This document shows, in pieces, positions 35,618 to 45,185 of a DNA stretch of 64,000 nt (positions are counted from its first letter, which is position 1; each line of letters starts with the position of its first letter). The notes beneath the pieces are model-generated. The model was not told the DNA's origin, searched no databases, and saw only the letters and a program-made list of their open reading frames with translations. Both the position numbers and the translations under genes were made by a program. This stretch comes from Rhizobium sp. C4 (GTDB lineage: Bacteria; Pseudomonadota; Alphaproteobacteria; Rhizobiales; Rhizobiaceae). The stretch lies in NCBI RefSeq assembly GCF_021026315.1, contig NZ_JAJNCX010000007.1, positions 124,001-188,000 of the forward strand, given 5' to 3'.

Positions 35618-37915
35618 ATGAGCCGAGTGTTCAATTCAGTCAGGGCGCGTGTCACGGGCCTGTTCGTGCTGCTCACGGTGCTGTCCGGTGCCGTGCTTCT
35701 GGCCATTGCCTATCTCGGCAGTGCCGGGGTGTTTCAGCATCAGGCCTCCGTGGCGCGGGAAGCGACGCTGACCTTCCGGGCCGACATGCTTTCCGAACGG
35801 CTGGCGCAATTGCGTGGCCAGGCGGAATCCATTGCCCGCATCGAAGCCCTGCAGCAGGATCTGACGAACCTGAAGAGCGGCTGGAAGACGGTCGAGAAGA
35901 CGGCGGGCGATGCCGGCAAGGCTCTGATCGACGTCTATGTCACCCGCAATCCCAACCCCGCCGACAAGCGCGAGCTTCTGGTGAAGGTGGACGGCCCGAG
36001 CGGCTTCTATTTCTCCTCGCACGAGAAGACGCAAGCCGATGTCCAGACCTATCTCGCCAATGGTCCCTTTTCCGATCTGCTGATGGCCGACAATCAGGGC
36101 AACATCATCTACTCCTACAAGAAGACCGATACCTTCGCGCGCAATGTGGCCTCGGGCGATCTCGCCAAGTCGGGTCTCGGCATCGTCTACAGCCTCGCCA
36201 ACAAGGCGGTGGCCGCGTCGAAGGATGGGGAGACTGCGGAGACTGTCTTCTCCGGTCTGGCGATCTCGTCGACGACCGGCAAGGCCGACATCTATTTCGC
36301 CGTACCGCTTCTGAAGCTGGGGGCGCCGCGTGGCATCGTCATCTTCCGGGTGGCCGACCGCGCCCTTGTCGACGTCATGACCAAGGCGCTGCCCGCCGAT
36401 GGCGAGGCAGCTGTCAACATCATAGGCAGTGATGGCCAGGCGCTTGGCGTGTCCGATCAGGGCGCAATCGCTGCGGTGGATGCGAAGCCCTTCACCTTTG
36501 CCACGGATGCGCTGGCCGCCACCACGGCCTTCGAGGCCGACTTCCAGAGAGCCGACGGCCCGGCCCGGGCTTTCACAAAGCCGGTCGATATCTATGGCTA
36601 TCGCTACGTGATTGCCGAGAGCGACAGCATTGAGGCGCTGCAGGCCGGATCCATGCATATTGCGCTGCTGATGGCGGGCGTCGGGGCGATTGTCATGATC
36701 GCCGGAGTGCTGGCATCCGCCTTCTTCCTCAAGCGCATGCTGTCGCCGCTTGGCGCTTTGGCCGAGGCGACGCAGGCGGTCTCTTCGGGTGATCTCGGAG
36801 CGACTATCCGCTTCCAGGATCGCCGCGACGAAATCGGCGTCATGTCCCGCGCGCTTCACAGCTTCCGCCAGTCGCTGCAGCGGCAGAAGGAGATGGAAAG
36901 CGAGGCCGCTCAAATGGCCGTCGATGCCGAGCGCGAACGCGACGCCCGGCAGGTAGAGCGCGAGGCGCAGGCGGCGGAACTGCAGGGTGTCGTCAGTGCG
37001 CTGGGCTCGGGCCTCGGCCGCCTTGCCGGCGGTGACCTTGCCTGCACGATCGATCGACGCTTCCCGTCCGAACTCGAGATGCTGCGCCTCGATTTCAACC
37101 GCTCGGTCGAACAGCTGCGCGACGCGATGCTGGCCATCGGCGGGAATTCGGCGGCCGTGCGTGAAGGGTCGAGCGAGATCCGCACCTCGGCCGACCAGCT
37201 TGCCGCCCGCACGGAACGGCAATCCATGTCCATCAGCCAGGCGGCAGCCGCGATCGATCAGGTGACCAAGGCGGTGCGCGAGCAGCTGGCCCGCGCCGAA
37301 GATGCCGCACGCATTGCCAAGACCGCCCGCAATGGGGCGGACGATTCCGCCGGCATCATGCGCAGCATGATCGAGGCGATGGAGAACATTCAGGGCTCCT
37401 CGCAGAAGATCAACCAGATCATTGGCGTCATCGACGAGATCGCCTTCCAGACCAATCTTCTCGCCTTGAACGCGGGCGTCGAGGCCGCCCGCGCCGGGGA
37501 TAGCGGCAAGGGCTTTGCCGTCGTTGCCCAGGAAGTGCGCGAGCTTGCCCAGCGTTCGGCCAATGCGGCGAAGGAAATCACCGCGCTTCTGGCCAAATCC
37601 ACCAGCGACGTCGAGGCCGGCGTGGCGCTGGTCGAGAAGGCAGGCACCGCCATTGGCGCCATTGGCGGCCATGTTGCCGACATCGACGGACGTATCCGCT
37701 CGATCATGGAATCGACCCGTGAGGAGGCAGACTCTCTGCGCGCCATCAACGCCTCCGTCGGCGAACTGGAAACCGCCACGCAGCAGAACGCGGCCATGGT
37801 CGAGGAAACCACCGCGGCGGTCCACAAGCTGGCGCATGAGGCCGGCGAGATGGACCAGCGGCTTGGCCAGTTCCGTCTGGAAGGCGAGCGTGGCGGGTAT
37901 CGGATGGCCGGGTGA
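35618..37915 (+). CDS. Methyl-accepting chemotaxis protein
   Basis: 765 residues from ATG 35618 (GGTGGA upstream). Membrane helix 1 is near residues 13-32 ([20 protein letters not shown]), then a sensory domain of about 310 residues; membrane helix 2 is near 348-372 ([23 protein letters not shown]). HAMP follows ([27 protein letters not shown]), with a second HAMP-like segment ([18 protein letters not shown]). The signalling hairpin is at about 606-648 ([36 protein letters not shown]). No C-terminal pentapeptide. The ligand is unknown and no che genes are adjacent. Confidence 0.94.
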   Translation: MSRVFNSVRARVTGLFVLLTVLSGAVLLAIAYLGSAGVFQHQASVAREATLTFRADMLSERLAQLRGQAESIARIEALQQDLTNLKSGWKTVEKTAGDAGKALIDVYVTRNPNPADKRELLVKVDGPSGFYFSSHEKTQADVQTYLANGPFSDLLMADNQGNIIYSYKKTDTFARNVASGDLAKSGLGIVYSLANKAVAASKDGETAETVFSGLAISSTTGKADIYFAVPLLKLGAPRGIVIFRVADRALVDVMTKALPADGEAAVNIIGSDGQALGVSDQGAIAAVDAKPFTFATDALAATTAFEADFQRADGPARAFTKPVDIYGYRYVIAESDSIEALQAGSMHIALLMAGVGAIVMIAGVLASAFFLKRMLSPLGALAEATQAVSSGDLGATIRFQDRRDEIGVMSRALHSFRQSLQRQKEMESEAAQMAVDAERERDARQVEREAQAAELQGVVSALGSGLGRLAGGDLACTIDRRFPSELEMLRLDFNRSVEQLRDAMLAIGGNSAAVREGSSEIRTSADQLAARTERQSMSISQAAAAIDQVTKAVREQLARAEDAARIAKTARNGADDSAGIMRSMIEAMENIQGSSQKINQIIGVIDEIAFQTNLLALNAGVEAARAGDSGKGFAVVAQEVRELAQRSANAAKEITALLAKSTSDVEAGVALVEKAGTAIGAIGGHVADIDGRIRSIMESTREEADSLRAINASVGELETATQQNAAMVEETTAAVHKLAHEAGEMDQRLGQFRLEGERGGYRMAG

Positions 37916-38060
37916 GGCTGGCCGTTCTCTCGACGCGGATCGTTCTGGCCTGGGCCGGCTTGCGCAATTCGTGCTGCTGACGCAATCTGTCATCGCCGTT
38001 GGGATGATGTTTGAAGAGCCGTCTCGCTCCGCATGAGGTCAACGTTTGGAGGAGACGGGC

Positions 38061-38693
38061 GTGCCAGCTATCGACATCCTGATCGCTTTTGTTCTGACGA
38101 CGGCGGCTTTTGCCTTCATTCCGGGTCCGGCCATGCTCTATGCGGCGGCGCGCACGATGGCCGGCGGTCGCAAGGCCGGGCTGATGGCGGTGCTGGGCAT
38201 CCATATCGGGGCCTATGCGCATATCCTTGCGGCGGCGGCGGGATTGTCGGTTCTCTTCCATGCCGTCCCGGTGCTTTACGCTGCGGTCAAGCTTGCGGGG
38301 GCTGCCTATCTGGTCTGGCTCGGCATTTCGCTGTTTCGCGCAAAGGAAGTTCTACAGGGCGATCTTAAGCCGAAGACCGAGAAGACGGCGCGCAAAGCCT
38401 TTTTGCAGAGCATTGGCGTCGAGGTCCTGAACCCCAAGACGGCCATCTTCTTCATGGCCTTCCTGCCGCAATTCATCGACAGTGCGGCTCAGTTCCCGAT
38501 CTGGATGCAGCTGGCCATTCTGGGTGTCATCGTGAATGTGATTTTCACTCTGGCCGATATTGTCTGTGTCCTGCTGGCCGGTCTCATCGTGTCGCGGCTC
38601 AAGCAATCCTCAACCGCGCAAAGGCTTGTGCAGCGCACCGGCGGCGTGGTTCTCGTCGGGCTGGGCACGCATCTGGCCCTGCAAAAGAGCTAG
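38061..38693 (+). CDS. LysE/RhtB family exporter
   Basis: 210 residues starting at GTG 38061, with GGAGGAG six bases upstream. Six hydrophobic segments; the family signature is PGPAMLYAAARTMAGGRKAGLMAVLGIHIGA near the start and GVEVLNPKTAIFFMAFLPQFID in the middle. It exports amino acids or related small molecules; the substrate is not predictable. Confidence 0.92.
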   Translation: MPAIDILIAFVLTTAAFAFIPGPAMLYAAARTMAGGRKAGLMAVLGIHIGAYAHILAAAAGLSVLFHAVPVLYAAVKLAGAAYLVWLGISLFRAKEVLQGDLKPKTEKTARKAFLQSIGVEVLNPKTAIFFMAFLPQFIDSAAQFPIWMQLAILGVIVNVIFTLADIVCVLLAGLIVSRLKQSSTAQRLVQRTGGVVLVGLGTHLALQKS

Positions 38694-38819
38694 CCCTCGT
38701 GTGGCGGGTGCCTTGCCGTCGCCCCAGCCAAACTTTTTCGTCAAGTAAGTCGGCCTTACGGCTTGGGTTCGGGAGGTTCGGTGCCTAGATATAGGCTTCC
38801 ATCCCGAAAGGCCCCTCCG

Positions 38820-39815
38820 ATGACTTCCTTTTCCGTTCTTGATCTTTCCACCGTCAGCGAAGGTGCGACCGTTTCCGATGCGCTGGAGAACACGCGGCGC
38901 ATGGCGATGACGGCGGAGGAGGCGGGTTACAAGCGCTTCTGGCTCGCCGAGCATCACGGCATGGCGGGGATTGCCAGTGCGGCGACTTCGCTTGTCATCG
39001 CGCATGCAGGCTACGCGACGAAGCGCATCCGCATCGGCTCTGGCGGCATCATGCTGCCCAACCACTCGCCCTATATCATTGCCGAGCAGTTCGGCACGCT
39101 GGCCGCGCTCTTTCCGGGCCGCGTCGATCTCGGACTCGGCCGCGCGCCGGGGACCGACATGGCCACCGCCCGTGCGCTTCGGCGCGACATGCAGGCGGCA
39201 TCCGAGCGGTTTCCGGACGACATTCTGGAGTTGAAATCCTGGCTTGGGCCGCGCGTCGAAGGGCAGCGGGTCATCGCCAATCCGGGCATGGGGTCACAGG
39301 TTCCTCTCTATATCCTGGGCTCCAGCCTCTATAGCGCCCATCTGGCGGCGGCCCTTGGCCTGCCTTATGCCTTCGCCTCGCATTTCGCGCCGGACCAGCT
39401 TTTCGAGGCAATCGATATCTACCGCGCGCGCTTCCAGCCCTCAGACCAACTTGACCAGCCCTATGTGATGGCCGGCGTCATGGGCGTGGTGGCCGAGACG
39501 GACGAGGAGGCCGCCTACTATTTCACCTCCGCCCAGCAGCAGTTCGTCAACCTGCGCCGAGGCCGCCCCGGCAAATATCCGCCGCCGGTTGCCGACATGG
39601 ACGAGCACTGGACGCCGATGGAGCGGACGATGGTGGAACACACGCTGCAATTCGCCGTCGTCGGCGCGAAGGATACGGTCGAGACGAAGCTCAAGCGCTT
39701 CATCAAGGACACGGATGCCGACGAAATCATCGTGTCGTTCACGATCTTCGACGTCGAGAAGCGTCTGGAGGCGGTGAAGGCGATTTCGGAAATGGGTGTG
39801 TTCGAGGCGGCGTAA
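38820..39815 (+). CDS. LLM class flavin-dependent oxidoreductase
   Basis: 331 residues, luciferase-like TIM barrel: [87 protein letters not shown]. This is the F-MN-dependent YhbW-like subgroup. The ATG 38820 has a poor ribosome site but matches the family N-terminus. The physiological substrate is unknown. Confidence 0.92.
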   Translation: MTSFSVLDLSTVSEGATVSDALENTRRMAMTAEEAGYKRFWLAEHHGMAGIASAATSLVIAHAGYATKRIRIGSGGIMLPNHSPYIIAEQFGTLAALFPGRVDLGLGRAPGTDMATARALRRDMQAASERFPDDILELKSWLGPRVEGQRVIANPGMGSQVPLYILGSSLYSAHLAAALGLPYAFASHFAPDQLFEAIDIYRARFQPSDQLDQPYVMAGVMGVVAETDEEAAYYFTSAQQQFVNLRRGRPGKYPPPVADMDEHWTPMERTMVEHTLQFAVVGAKDTVETKLKRFIKDTDADEIIVSFTIFDVEKRLEAVKAISEMGVFEAA

Positions 39816-39843
39816 GGTTGTTCTTCAGCGGCGGCGGCTGGGA

Positions 39844-40110
39844 CCCTTCGAGGCCTGCGCTTCGCTTCGGCACCTCAGGGTGAGGGCGGGGGGCACCAAC
39901 GGGTTGCTTCCGGCATCCGACACTGTTTGCGGCTCGTATTTTTGGGCCACGACGCTGCAAAACAAAAGACGCCCTCATCCTGAGGTGCCGCCCAAAGGGC
40001 GGCCTCGAAGGATCATGCAACAGGTCGTAGCGTCAAAGATTACACTCCCAAGTTGACACTCAGCCGTCAATCAGCTCATTTTGTCTGGGCCAGCTTCATC
40101 CGGAGGGCGG
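39844..40110. repeat. Repeat copy 1, upstream of GIY-YIG gene
   Basis: 267 bp. It holds two inverted sub-elements: CCCTTCGAGGCC...CACCTCAGGGTGAGGG and GCCCTCATCCTGAGGTG...GGCCTCGAAGGATC, REP-like. Its right end carries the ribosome site (CGGAGGGCGG) of the GIY-YIG gene. Copy 2 follows that gene at 40435-40715 with high similarity and a few small indels. Confidence 0.85.
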
Positions 40111-40112
40111 GG

Positions 40113-40424
40113 ATGGATGTGACGGTCTATATTCTCAGATGCCGCGACGGCTCCTATTATACCGGACTGACGAAGCAACCGATTGAAGCGCGTCTATGGG
40201 AGCACAATGCCGGTATCTACGACGGCTACACGGCAAAACGCCGTCCGGTCGAGCTGGTTTTTTGCGAGACATACGACCGCATTATCGATGCCATTGCGCG
40301 CGAGCGGCAGATCAAGGGCTGGAACCGCCAGAAAAAGGAAGCGCTGATCGCGTTGAACTACGAGGCGCTCCCGGCGCTTTCGCGGCGCGGGCCTGTTGTC
40401 AAAGTCAATTCAGCCGGTGAGTGA
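40113..40424 (+). CDS. GIY-YIG domain protein
   Basis: 103 residues from ATG 40113 with GGAGG upstream. The single GIY-YIG nuclease-fold domain shows VYILRCRDGSYYTGLTKQPIEARLWEHNAG, then YTAKRRPVELVFCETYDRIIDAIARERQIKGWNRQKKEALI. These UPF0213/YhbQ-like proteins are small putative nucleases. It is flanked by two copies of the same repeat, including its own upstream region. Confidence 0.92.
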   Translation: MDVTVYILRCRDGSYYTGLTKQPIEARLWEHNAGIYDGYTAKRRPVELVFCETYDRIIDAIARERQIKGWNRQKKEALIALNYEALPALSRRGPVVKVNSAGE

Positions 40425-40434
40425 TGCGGCGGGG

Positions 40435-40715
40435 CCCTTCGAGGCCTGCGCTTCGCTTCGGCACCTCAGGGTGAGGGTGGGGTTGGTGTGCGCCAACGAT
40501 TGCCTCCAGCGTCCAACACTGTCTGCGGCGTTTGCGGCTCGAATTTCTAGGCCACGACGCTGCAAAACAGAAGACGCCCTCATCCTGAGGTGCCGCCCAA
40601 AGGGCGGCCTCGAAGGATCATGCCACAGCTCGCAGCGTCAAAGAGTGCACACCTAAATTGACACTCAGCCGTCGATCAGCCCATTTTGTCTGGGCTAGCT
40701 TCATCCGGAGGGCGG
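40435..40715. repeat. Repeat copy 2, downstream of GIY-YIG gene
   Basis: 281 bp, a direct repeat of 39844-40110 including the ribosome-site end. After it comes only a GTG with six further codons and a stop, then the 3' end of the dmeR-like gene at 40728. It fills nearly all of the 303-bp stretch between the two genes. Confidence 0.85.
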
Positions 40716-40727
40716 CGTGCTGCGCGT

Positions 40728-41003
40728 CTACTTTAGATAAGCCCTGACCACATCGATCAGCTCGCCTGCCGCCTCATTCCGGTCTGCGGGTGTGAGGTCG
40801 GGGGCGGCGAGGTGGTGGTGGATGTGGTCTTCGATGACTTCGGCCATCAGGCCGTTGACGGCGCCGCGCACGCCGGCGATGAGCTGCATCACCTCGGCGC
40901 AGCCCTTTTCTTCTTCCAGCATGCGCTCGACCGCTTCCATCTGGCCGCGCAGGCGGCGGACGCGGTTGATGAGTTTCTGCTTCTCGCGGATCGTATGCGT
41001 CAT
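40728..41003 (-). CDS. dmeR: CsoR/RcnR family metal-responsive repressor (DmeR-like)
   Basis: 91 residues. MTHTIREKQKLINRVRRLRGQMEAVERMLEEEKGCAEVMQLIAGVRGAVNGLMAEVIEDHIHHHL: His near the N-terminus, the family Cys in GCAEVMQ and the His cluster match the Ni/Co-sensing RcnR/DmeR branch. It lies 25 bp after the dmeF stop. It should derepress dmeF in excess Co/Ni by leaving the G-tract operator at 42042-42059. Confidence 0.9.
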   Translation of the reverse strand: MTHTIREKQKLINRVRRLRGQMEAVERMLEEEKGCAEVMQLIAGVRGAVNGLMAEVIEDHIHHHLAAPDLTPADRNEAAGELIDVVRAYLK

Positions 41004-41028
41004 GTCCCAGAGCCCTTGTCGCTGTCCG

Positions 41029-42024
41029 TCAGGCGGCGCGTGCTTCCACTTCCACCGTCACATGCGACAGATCGTGGATCGCTGCAAGCTTCTCGCGGTA
41101 ATAGGAGGGCGCTTTCGGGTGGTCGGCGAGGATCGAGACAATGGCGCCATGGTGACCGGGGCCGAGCTGCCAGACATGCAGATCGACGATTTCCGCACCT
41201 TCCTGCGCCACGATCTCGCGGATTTCCTCCGGCAGATCCTCGTCGTCCGGCACATAGTCGAGGAGTGTCGCGCCGGTGTCGCGGATGAGGCTCCAGGACC
41301 AGTTTGCGATGACCAGCGAACCGACAATGCCCATGGCCGGGTCGAGCCAGGACCAGCCATAGAGGCTACCAAGCGTCAGCGCGAGGATGGCGAGGACGGA
41401 GGTGAAGGCATCGGCGAGAACATGGAGATAAGCGGCGCGGAGGTTCTGGTCTTTGCCGGCATGGTCGTGATGGTGGTGGTCGTGGTCGTGATCGTGGCCA
41501 TGCGAATGGCCGTGGTGATGGTGATCGTCCTTCAGAAGCCAGGCGCAGACGAGGTTCACCGCAAGACCGATCACGGCAATGATAATCGCCTCGCGGAAGT
41601 TGATCGAGACCGGCGCGCGCAGCCGCATGAAGCTTTCCCAGGCAATCAGCAGGGCGATCATGGCGAGCACGATGGCGCTGGTGAAGCCTGCCAGATCGCC
41701 GAGCTTGCCGGTGCCGAAGGTGAAGCGCCGGTTCGTCGCGTGGCGGCGGGCGTAGAAATAGGCGAGCGCCGCGATCAGCATGGCGGCGGCGTGGGTGGAC
41801 ATGTGCCAGCCATCGGCCACCAGCGCCATCGAGCCATAGACGTTGCCTGCGATGATCTCGACCACCATCATCGTGGTCGTCACCGCAATGACGATCCATG
41901 TCCGCTTCTCGTTGCGCGCATGTCCTTCGCCCAGAAAAACATGATCGTGCTGCGCGGGCAGGGTGTCATGCGGATGAGCATGATCTGCGTGGTCATCATG
42001 CGAATGGAAATGGCTGCCGCTCAT
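41029..42024 (-). CDS. dmeF: Cation diffusion facilitator, Co/Ni efflux (DmeF)
   Basis: 331 residues. His-rich N-terminus (SHFHSHDDHADHAHPHD) and a His/Asp-rich cytoplasmic loop at about 165-190; six membrane segments. The metal-site helices read VADGWHMSTHA (helix II) and YLHVLADAFTS (helix V); the helix II Asp of zinc CDFs is His here. A C-terminal CDF domain follows. The ribosome site GGGAG and the operator lie just upstream. In rhizobial DmeF systems it exports Co2+ and Ni2+; the order dmeF then dmeR is the reverse of the usual one. Confidence 0.93.
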   Translation of the reverse strand: MSGSHFHSHDDHADHAHPHDTLPAQHDHVFLGEGHARNEKRTWIVIAVTTTMMVVEIIAGNVYGSMALVADGWHMSTHAAAMLIAALAYFYARRHATNRRFTFGTGKLGDLAGFTSAIVLAMIALLIAWESFMRLRAPVSINFREAIIIAVIGLAVNLVCAWLLKDDHHHHGHSHGHDHDHDHHHHDHAGKDQNLRAAYLHVLADAFTSVLAILALTLGSLYGWSWLDPAMGIVGSLVIANWSWSLIRDTGATLLDYVPDDEDLPEEIREIVAQEGAEIVDLHVWQLGPGHHGAIVSILADHPKAPSYYREKLAAIHDLSHVTVEVEARAA

Positions 42025-42041
42025 GATCGGTCTCCCTATTT

Positions 42042-42059
42042 AATATAGGGGGGTATATT
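42042..42059 (-). promoter_or_regulatory. DmeR/RcnR-type operator
   Basis: AATATA-GGGGGG-TATATT: a G6 tract flanked by AT-rich inverted arms, the architecture of CsoR/RcnR family sites. A minus-strand TATAAT (42057-42062) overlaps its upstream edge, and dmeF starts 17 bp downstream. Confidence 0.8.
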
Positions 42060-42130
42060 ATATTGGATCTGGTGGCAATCGGGGGTTCTCGCCATCGCCG
42101 GCTCGGCAATGGGACAGGCCAGAAACGCAA

Positions 42131-42153
42131 AATCCCCGGACGAGCCGGGGATT
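42131..42153 (-). terminator. Terminator after yebC
   Basis: AATCCCCGG-ACGAG-CCGGGGATT, perfect 9-bp stem with TTTTGCGTTT following on the minus strand. Confidence 0.8.
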
Positions 42154-42181
42154 GCGCATGCGATGAAATGTCGATCGCGGA

Positions 42182-42928
42182 TCAGGCCGAGAGCTTGGCC
42201 ATGACTTCGTCGGACACTTCGAAGTTCGAGTAGACGTTCTGGACGTCGTCGTCGTCTTCGAGGTTGTCGATGAGCTTCATGAGCGACTGGGCCTTTTCTT
42301 CGTCCACCGGAATGGTGTTCTGTGGCTTCCAGACGGACTTGACGGTTTCGGCTTCGCCGAGCACGGCTTCGAGCGCCTTGGCGACTTCGTTCGTGTCCTC
42401 GAAGCCGCAATAGATCGTGTGGCCGTCTTCGCTGGACTCGACGTCTTCAGCGCCGGCTTCGATCGCAGCTTCCATTACCTTGTCGGCATCGCCAACGGAT
42501 GCCTTGTAGGTGATTTCGCCGACGCGGTCGAAGGAGAAGGAGACGGAGCCGGTTTCGCCCAATGCGCCGCCGGCCTTGGTGAAGAGCGAGCGGACGTTGG
42601 ATGCGGTGCGGTTGCGGTTGTCGGTCAGCGCCTCGACGATGACGGCGACGCCGCCCGGGCCGTAGCCTTCGTAGCGGACTTCATCATAGTTTTCGCCTTC
42701 AGCACCGGCAGCCTTCTTGATGGCGCGCTCGATATTGTCCTTCGGCATGGACTGGGCCTTGGCGTTCTGGATGGCCAGACGCAGGCGGGCGTTCATGGTC
42801 GGGTCGGGCAGACCTGCCTTGGCGGCAACGGTGATTTCGCGTGCGAGCTTGGAGAACATCTTGGAGCGCACGCTGTCCTGCTTGCCCTTGCGATGCATGA
42901 TGTTTTTGAACTGTGAATGGCCAGCCAT
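42182..42928 (-). CDS. yebC: YebC/PmpR family protein
   Basis: 248 residues, full length: [91 protein letters not shown]. YebC proteins were taken for transcription regulators; recent work on the family links them to ribosome rescue at proline stretches. Monocistronic with its own terminator. Confidence 0.95.
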   Translation of the reverse strand: MAGHSQFKNIMHRKGKQDSVRSKMFSKLAREITVAAKAGLPDPTMNARLRLAIQNAKAQSMPKDNIERAIKKAAGAEGENYDEVRYEGYGPGGVAVIVEALTDNRNRTASNVRSLFTKAGGALGETGSVSFSFDRVGEITYKASVGDADKVMEAAIEAGAEDVESSEDGHTIYCGFEDTNEVAKALEAVLGEAETVKSVWKPQNTIPVDEEKAQSLMKLIDNLEDDDDVQNVYSNFEVSDEVMAKLSA

Positions 42929-43092
42929 GGCACCCCTATGCGTATTTCATCCGGTTTTTCGAGATTTTGGGGCCTTATAAGGATTTTGAGGCGTTTCGTC
43001 CAGATACGGCGCGCACTCTTGCCCGGAACCATTTCACAGGGTCGCGGATTAACGAGGCAAGACCAACCGCCCAAGATGAAAGGACGTGCACC

Positions 43093-43596
43093 ATGGTAAG
43101 CCTCTCCACCGCAAAGAGCGATCCCGAAAAGCTGATCTGGGATGAACTCGACCGGGTTTCTGCCGGCATGCTGGGTCTCGAGACCCACAGCTTCGGCCTG
43201 CAGCCGATGGCGCCGAACCTCGATATCGCAAACAAGACAATCTGGTTCTACACCAGCAAGGACACCGATCTCGTCAGCGCGATCACGCCCGGCGCCCAGG
43301 CGCTCTTCTGTGTCGTCGGCAAGGACCACGATTTCCATGCGATGCTGCGCGGCGCGATCAGCATCGATCCTGACCCGCGACGCATCGACGAATACTGGAA
43401 CTCTGTCGTCGAGGCATGGTTTGAGGGCGGCAAGCAGGATCCGAACCTCACGATGCTCCGCTTCCAGCCCGACGAATGCAACTTCTGGGCCTCAACCGGC
43501 AACCTCCTGACCTTCGGCTGGGAAATCGCCAAGGCGAACCTCGATCCCGAGAAGGAACCCGATGTCGGCGTTCACCGGCATGTCGCGTTTGTCTGA
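43093..43596 (+). CDS. PNPOx-fold general stress-like protein
   Basis: 167 residues from ATG 43093 (AAAGGA upstream). Split-barrel flavin-binding fold: WDELDRVSAGMLGL, FGLQPMAPNLDIANKTIWFYTSKDTDLVSAI, ALFCVVGKDHDFHAMLRGAISIDPD, RIDEYWNSVVEAWFEGGKQDPNLTMLRFQPDECNFW. Matches the pyridoxamine-phosphate-oxidase-related general stress proteins; probably binds FMN or a related cofactor. Ends in its own terminator. Confidence 0.9.
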   Translation: MVSLSTAKSDPEKLIWDELDRVSAGMLGLETHSFGLQPMAPNLDIANKTIWFYTSKDTDLVSAITPGAQALFCVVGKDHDFHAMLRGAISIDPDPRRIDEYWNSVVEAWFEGGKQDPNLTMLRFQPDECNFWASTGNLLTFGWEIAKANLDPEKEPDVGVHRHVAFV

Positions 43597-43610
43597 TCCA
43601 AAAGAAGGAG

Positions 43611-43637
43611 GCGGGGTTTCGGCCCCGCCTTCATTTC
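43611..43637 (+). terminator. Terminator after the PNPOx-fold gene
   Basis: GGCGGGG-TTTCGG-CCCCGCC followed by TTCATTT. Confidence 0.8.
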
Positions 43638-43670
43638 ATGTGCGTTTGGACGAGAGGCACTTCAAGGCCC

Positions 43671-44492
43671 TCACCAGAAGTCCGGGATCGTCTCCGAAAG
43701 CCGCGGCCCGAGCCTCAGCGGCGCGATCTTCTCAGCAAGCCCCGTTCGATCCGAAATTTCCACCGCCAGCCCGCAGATGGTCGCCGGGCCGTTTGCGGCC
43801 TCGAAACGGCCCTTCGGCATCTTGGAGATGAAGCGGTTGATCGGCTCTTCCTTTTCCATGCCGAGCGACGAGTCATAGTCGCCGCACATGCCGGCGTCCG
43901 ACATATAGGCGGTGCCGCCATTCAGGATCTGGTGGTCGGCGGTGGGCACATGGGTATGCGTGCCAACGACGAGCGAGGCGCGGCCATCGACGAAATGGCC
44001 GAAGCATTGCTTCTCGGATGTGGCTTCCGCATGGAAGTCGAAGATGACGGCGTCGGCCTGTTCGCCAAGCGGGCAGGCGGCGAGGATCGCTTCGCCGGTC
44101 TTGAAGGGGTCGTCGAGTTCCGGGTGCATGAAGACGCGACCCATGATGTTGGCGACCAGCACGCGCGCGCCGTTGCGGGCGATGAAGAGGCCGGAGCCCT
44201 TGCCGGGCGTGCCGGCGGGGTAATTGGCGGGGCGCAGGAAGTTGTCGTAGCGGCCGGCGAAGCCGACGGCTTCCTTCTGGTCCCAGACGTGGTTGCCGGT
44301 GGTGACAACATCGGCACCGGCGTCGATCGTGTCGATATGGATCTGCTCGGTAATGCCGAAGCCGCCGGCGGCGTTCTCGCCGTTGACGATGACGAAGTCG
44401 AGCTTGTAGTCGGAGATCAGGCCCGGCAGGCGTTCCCAGACGGCCGTACGGCCCGTCTTGCCCACCATGTCACCCAGGAATAGCAGTCGCAT
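43671..44492 (-). CDS. YmdB-type metallophosphoesterase
   Basis: 273 residues. Metal-binding motifs LLFLGDMVGKTGR, VIVNGENAAGGFG, VVTTGNHVWDQKE, IFDFHAEATSEK and VGTHTHVPTAD define the YmdB family (2',3'-cyclic-nucleotide phosphodiesterase fold). It lies 12 bp after the cyclo-ligase stop on the same strand, the usual order in rhizobia. Confidence 0.93.
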   Translation of the reverse strand: MRLLFLGDMVGKTGRTAVWERLPGLISDYKLDFVIVNGENAAGGFGITEQIHIDTIDAGADVVTTGNHVWDQKEAVGFAGRYDNFLRPANYPAGTPGKGSGLFIARNGARVLVANIMGRVFMHPELDDPFKTGEAILAACPLGEQADAVIFDFHAEATSEKQCFGHFVDGRASLVVGTHTHVPTADHQILNGGTAYMSDAGMCGDYDSSLGMEKEEPINRFISKMPKGRFEAANGPATICGLAVEISDRTGLAEKIAPLRLGPRLSETIPDFW

Positions 44493-44504
44493 TGCAAGTC
44501 CAGT

Positions 44505-45086
44505 CTAGCCAAAAGGCAAAAGGCCGCTTTCGGTCAGAATGGCATCGAGCGGCATATCGTGAGGTTCTGCGGGAATTTCTTCCACGTTCTGTAAGTCGAA
44601 TGCAATGCCGATCAGCCTCGGTTTCAGCCCTTTCCGCAACAAACGATCGATTGCGCGGTCATAATGGCCTGCGCCATAACCGATCCGGTTGCCCAGATGG
44701 TCAAAGGCCGAGAGGGGGACGAGCAGGATATCGGGGTCGAGTTCGGCCGCATCCGGGCCGGGACCGAAGGTGCCAAAGCCGGTTTCGACCAGCGCGGCGG
44801 TTGGTAGGAGTTCGCGGAAAACGATGGTTTCCCGGTCGATCACCACCGGCAGGCAGAGCCGCGCACCGCGCGCCCGCAGGCCTGACATCAGGGGCCGCAC
44901 ATCAGCTTCCGAGCGAATCGGCATGAAGCCCGAGATGATCGTGCCGGGATCGAATGCGATCGCCTCGGCATGATCGGCCATGGCAAGGCTCTTTTCGATG
45001 CGGGTTTCCGGAGGGATGGCGTCTCGAAGTGCAAGGCGGTCCTTGCGGATTTCGGCTTTGGTCAGGGTCACGTCTGGCTCCGGCAT
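44505..45086 (-). CDS. ygfA: 5-formyltetrahydrofolate cyclo-ligase
   Basis: 193 residues from ATG 45086 (MPEPDVTLTKAEIRKDRLAL). It makes 5,10-methenyl-THF from 5-formyl-THF with ATP. Family motifs: IISGFMPIRSEADVRPLM, LCLPVV, DILLVPLSAFDHLGNRIGYGAGHYDRAI. The open frame to 45821 is far too long and reads through ogt. In many proteobacteria this gene follows zapA and 6S RNA; here they are 5-8 kb away. Confidence 0.94.
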   Translation of the reverse strand: MPEPDVTLTKAEIRKDRLALRDAIPPETRIEKSLAMADHAEAIAFDPGTIISGFMPIRSEADVRPLMSGLRARGARLCLPVVIDRETIVFRELLPTAALVETGFGTFGPGPDAAELDPDILLVPLSAFDHLGNRIGYGAGHYDRAIDRLLRKGLKPRLIGIAFDLQNVEEIPAEPHDMPLDAILTESGLLPFG

Positions 45087-45185
45087 GTCTGTCGCGAGAA
45101 TAGGAATTCCAGCCCCTTTGGCAAGCCGGCGGCGATTGCGATACCGTTCTTTCAAACGCATAATCCGCCGATGCGGGAACGGTCC

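Noticed and set aside
39844-40715. Insertion sequence around the GIY-YIG gene
   Set aside because: No transposase, no terminal inverted repeats bounding the whole unit; REP-like direct repeats explain it better.
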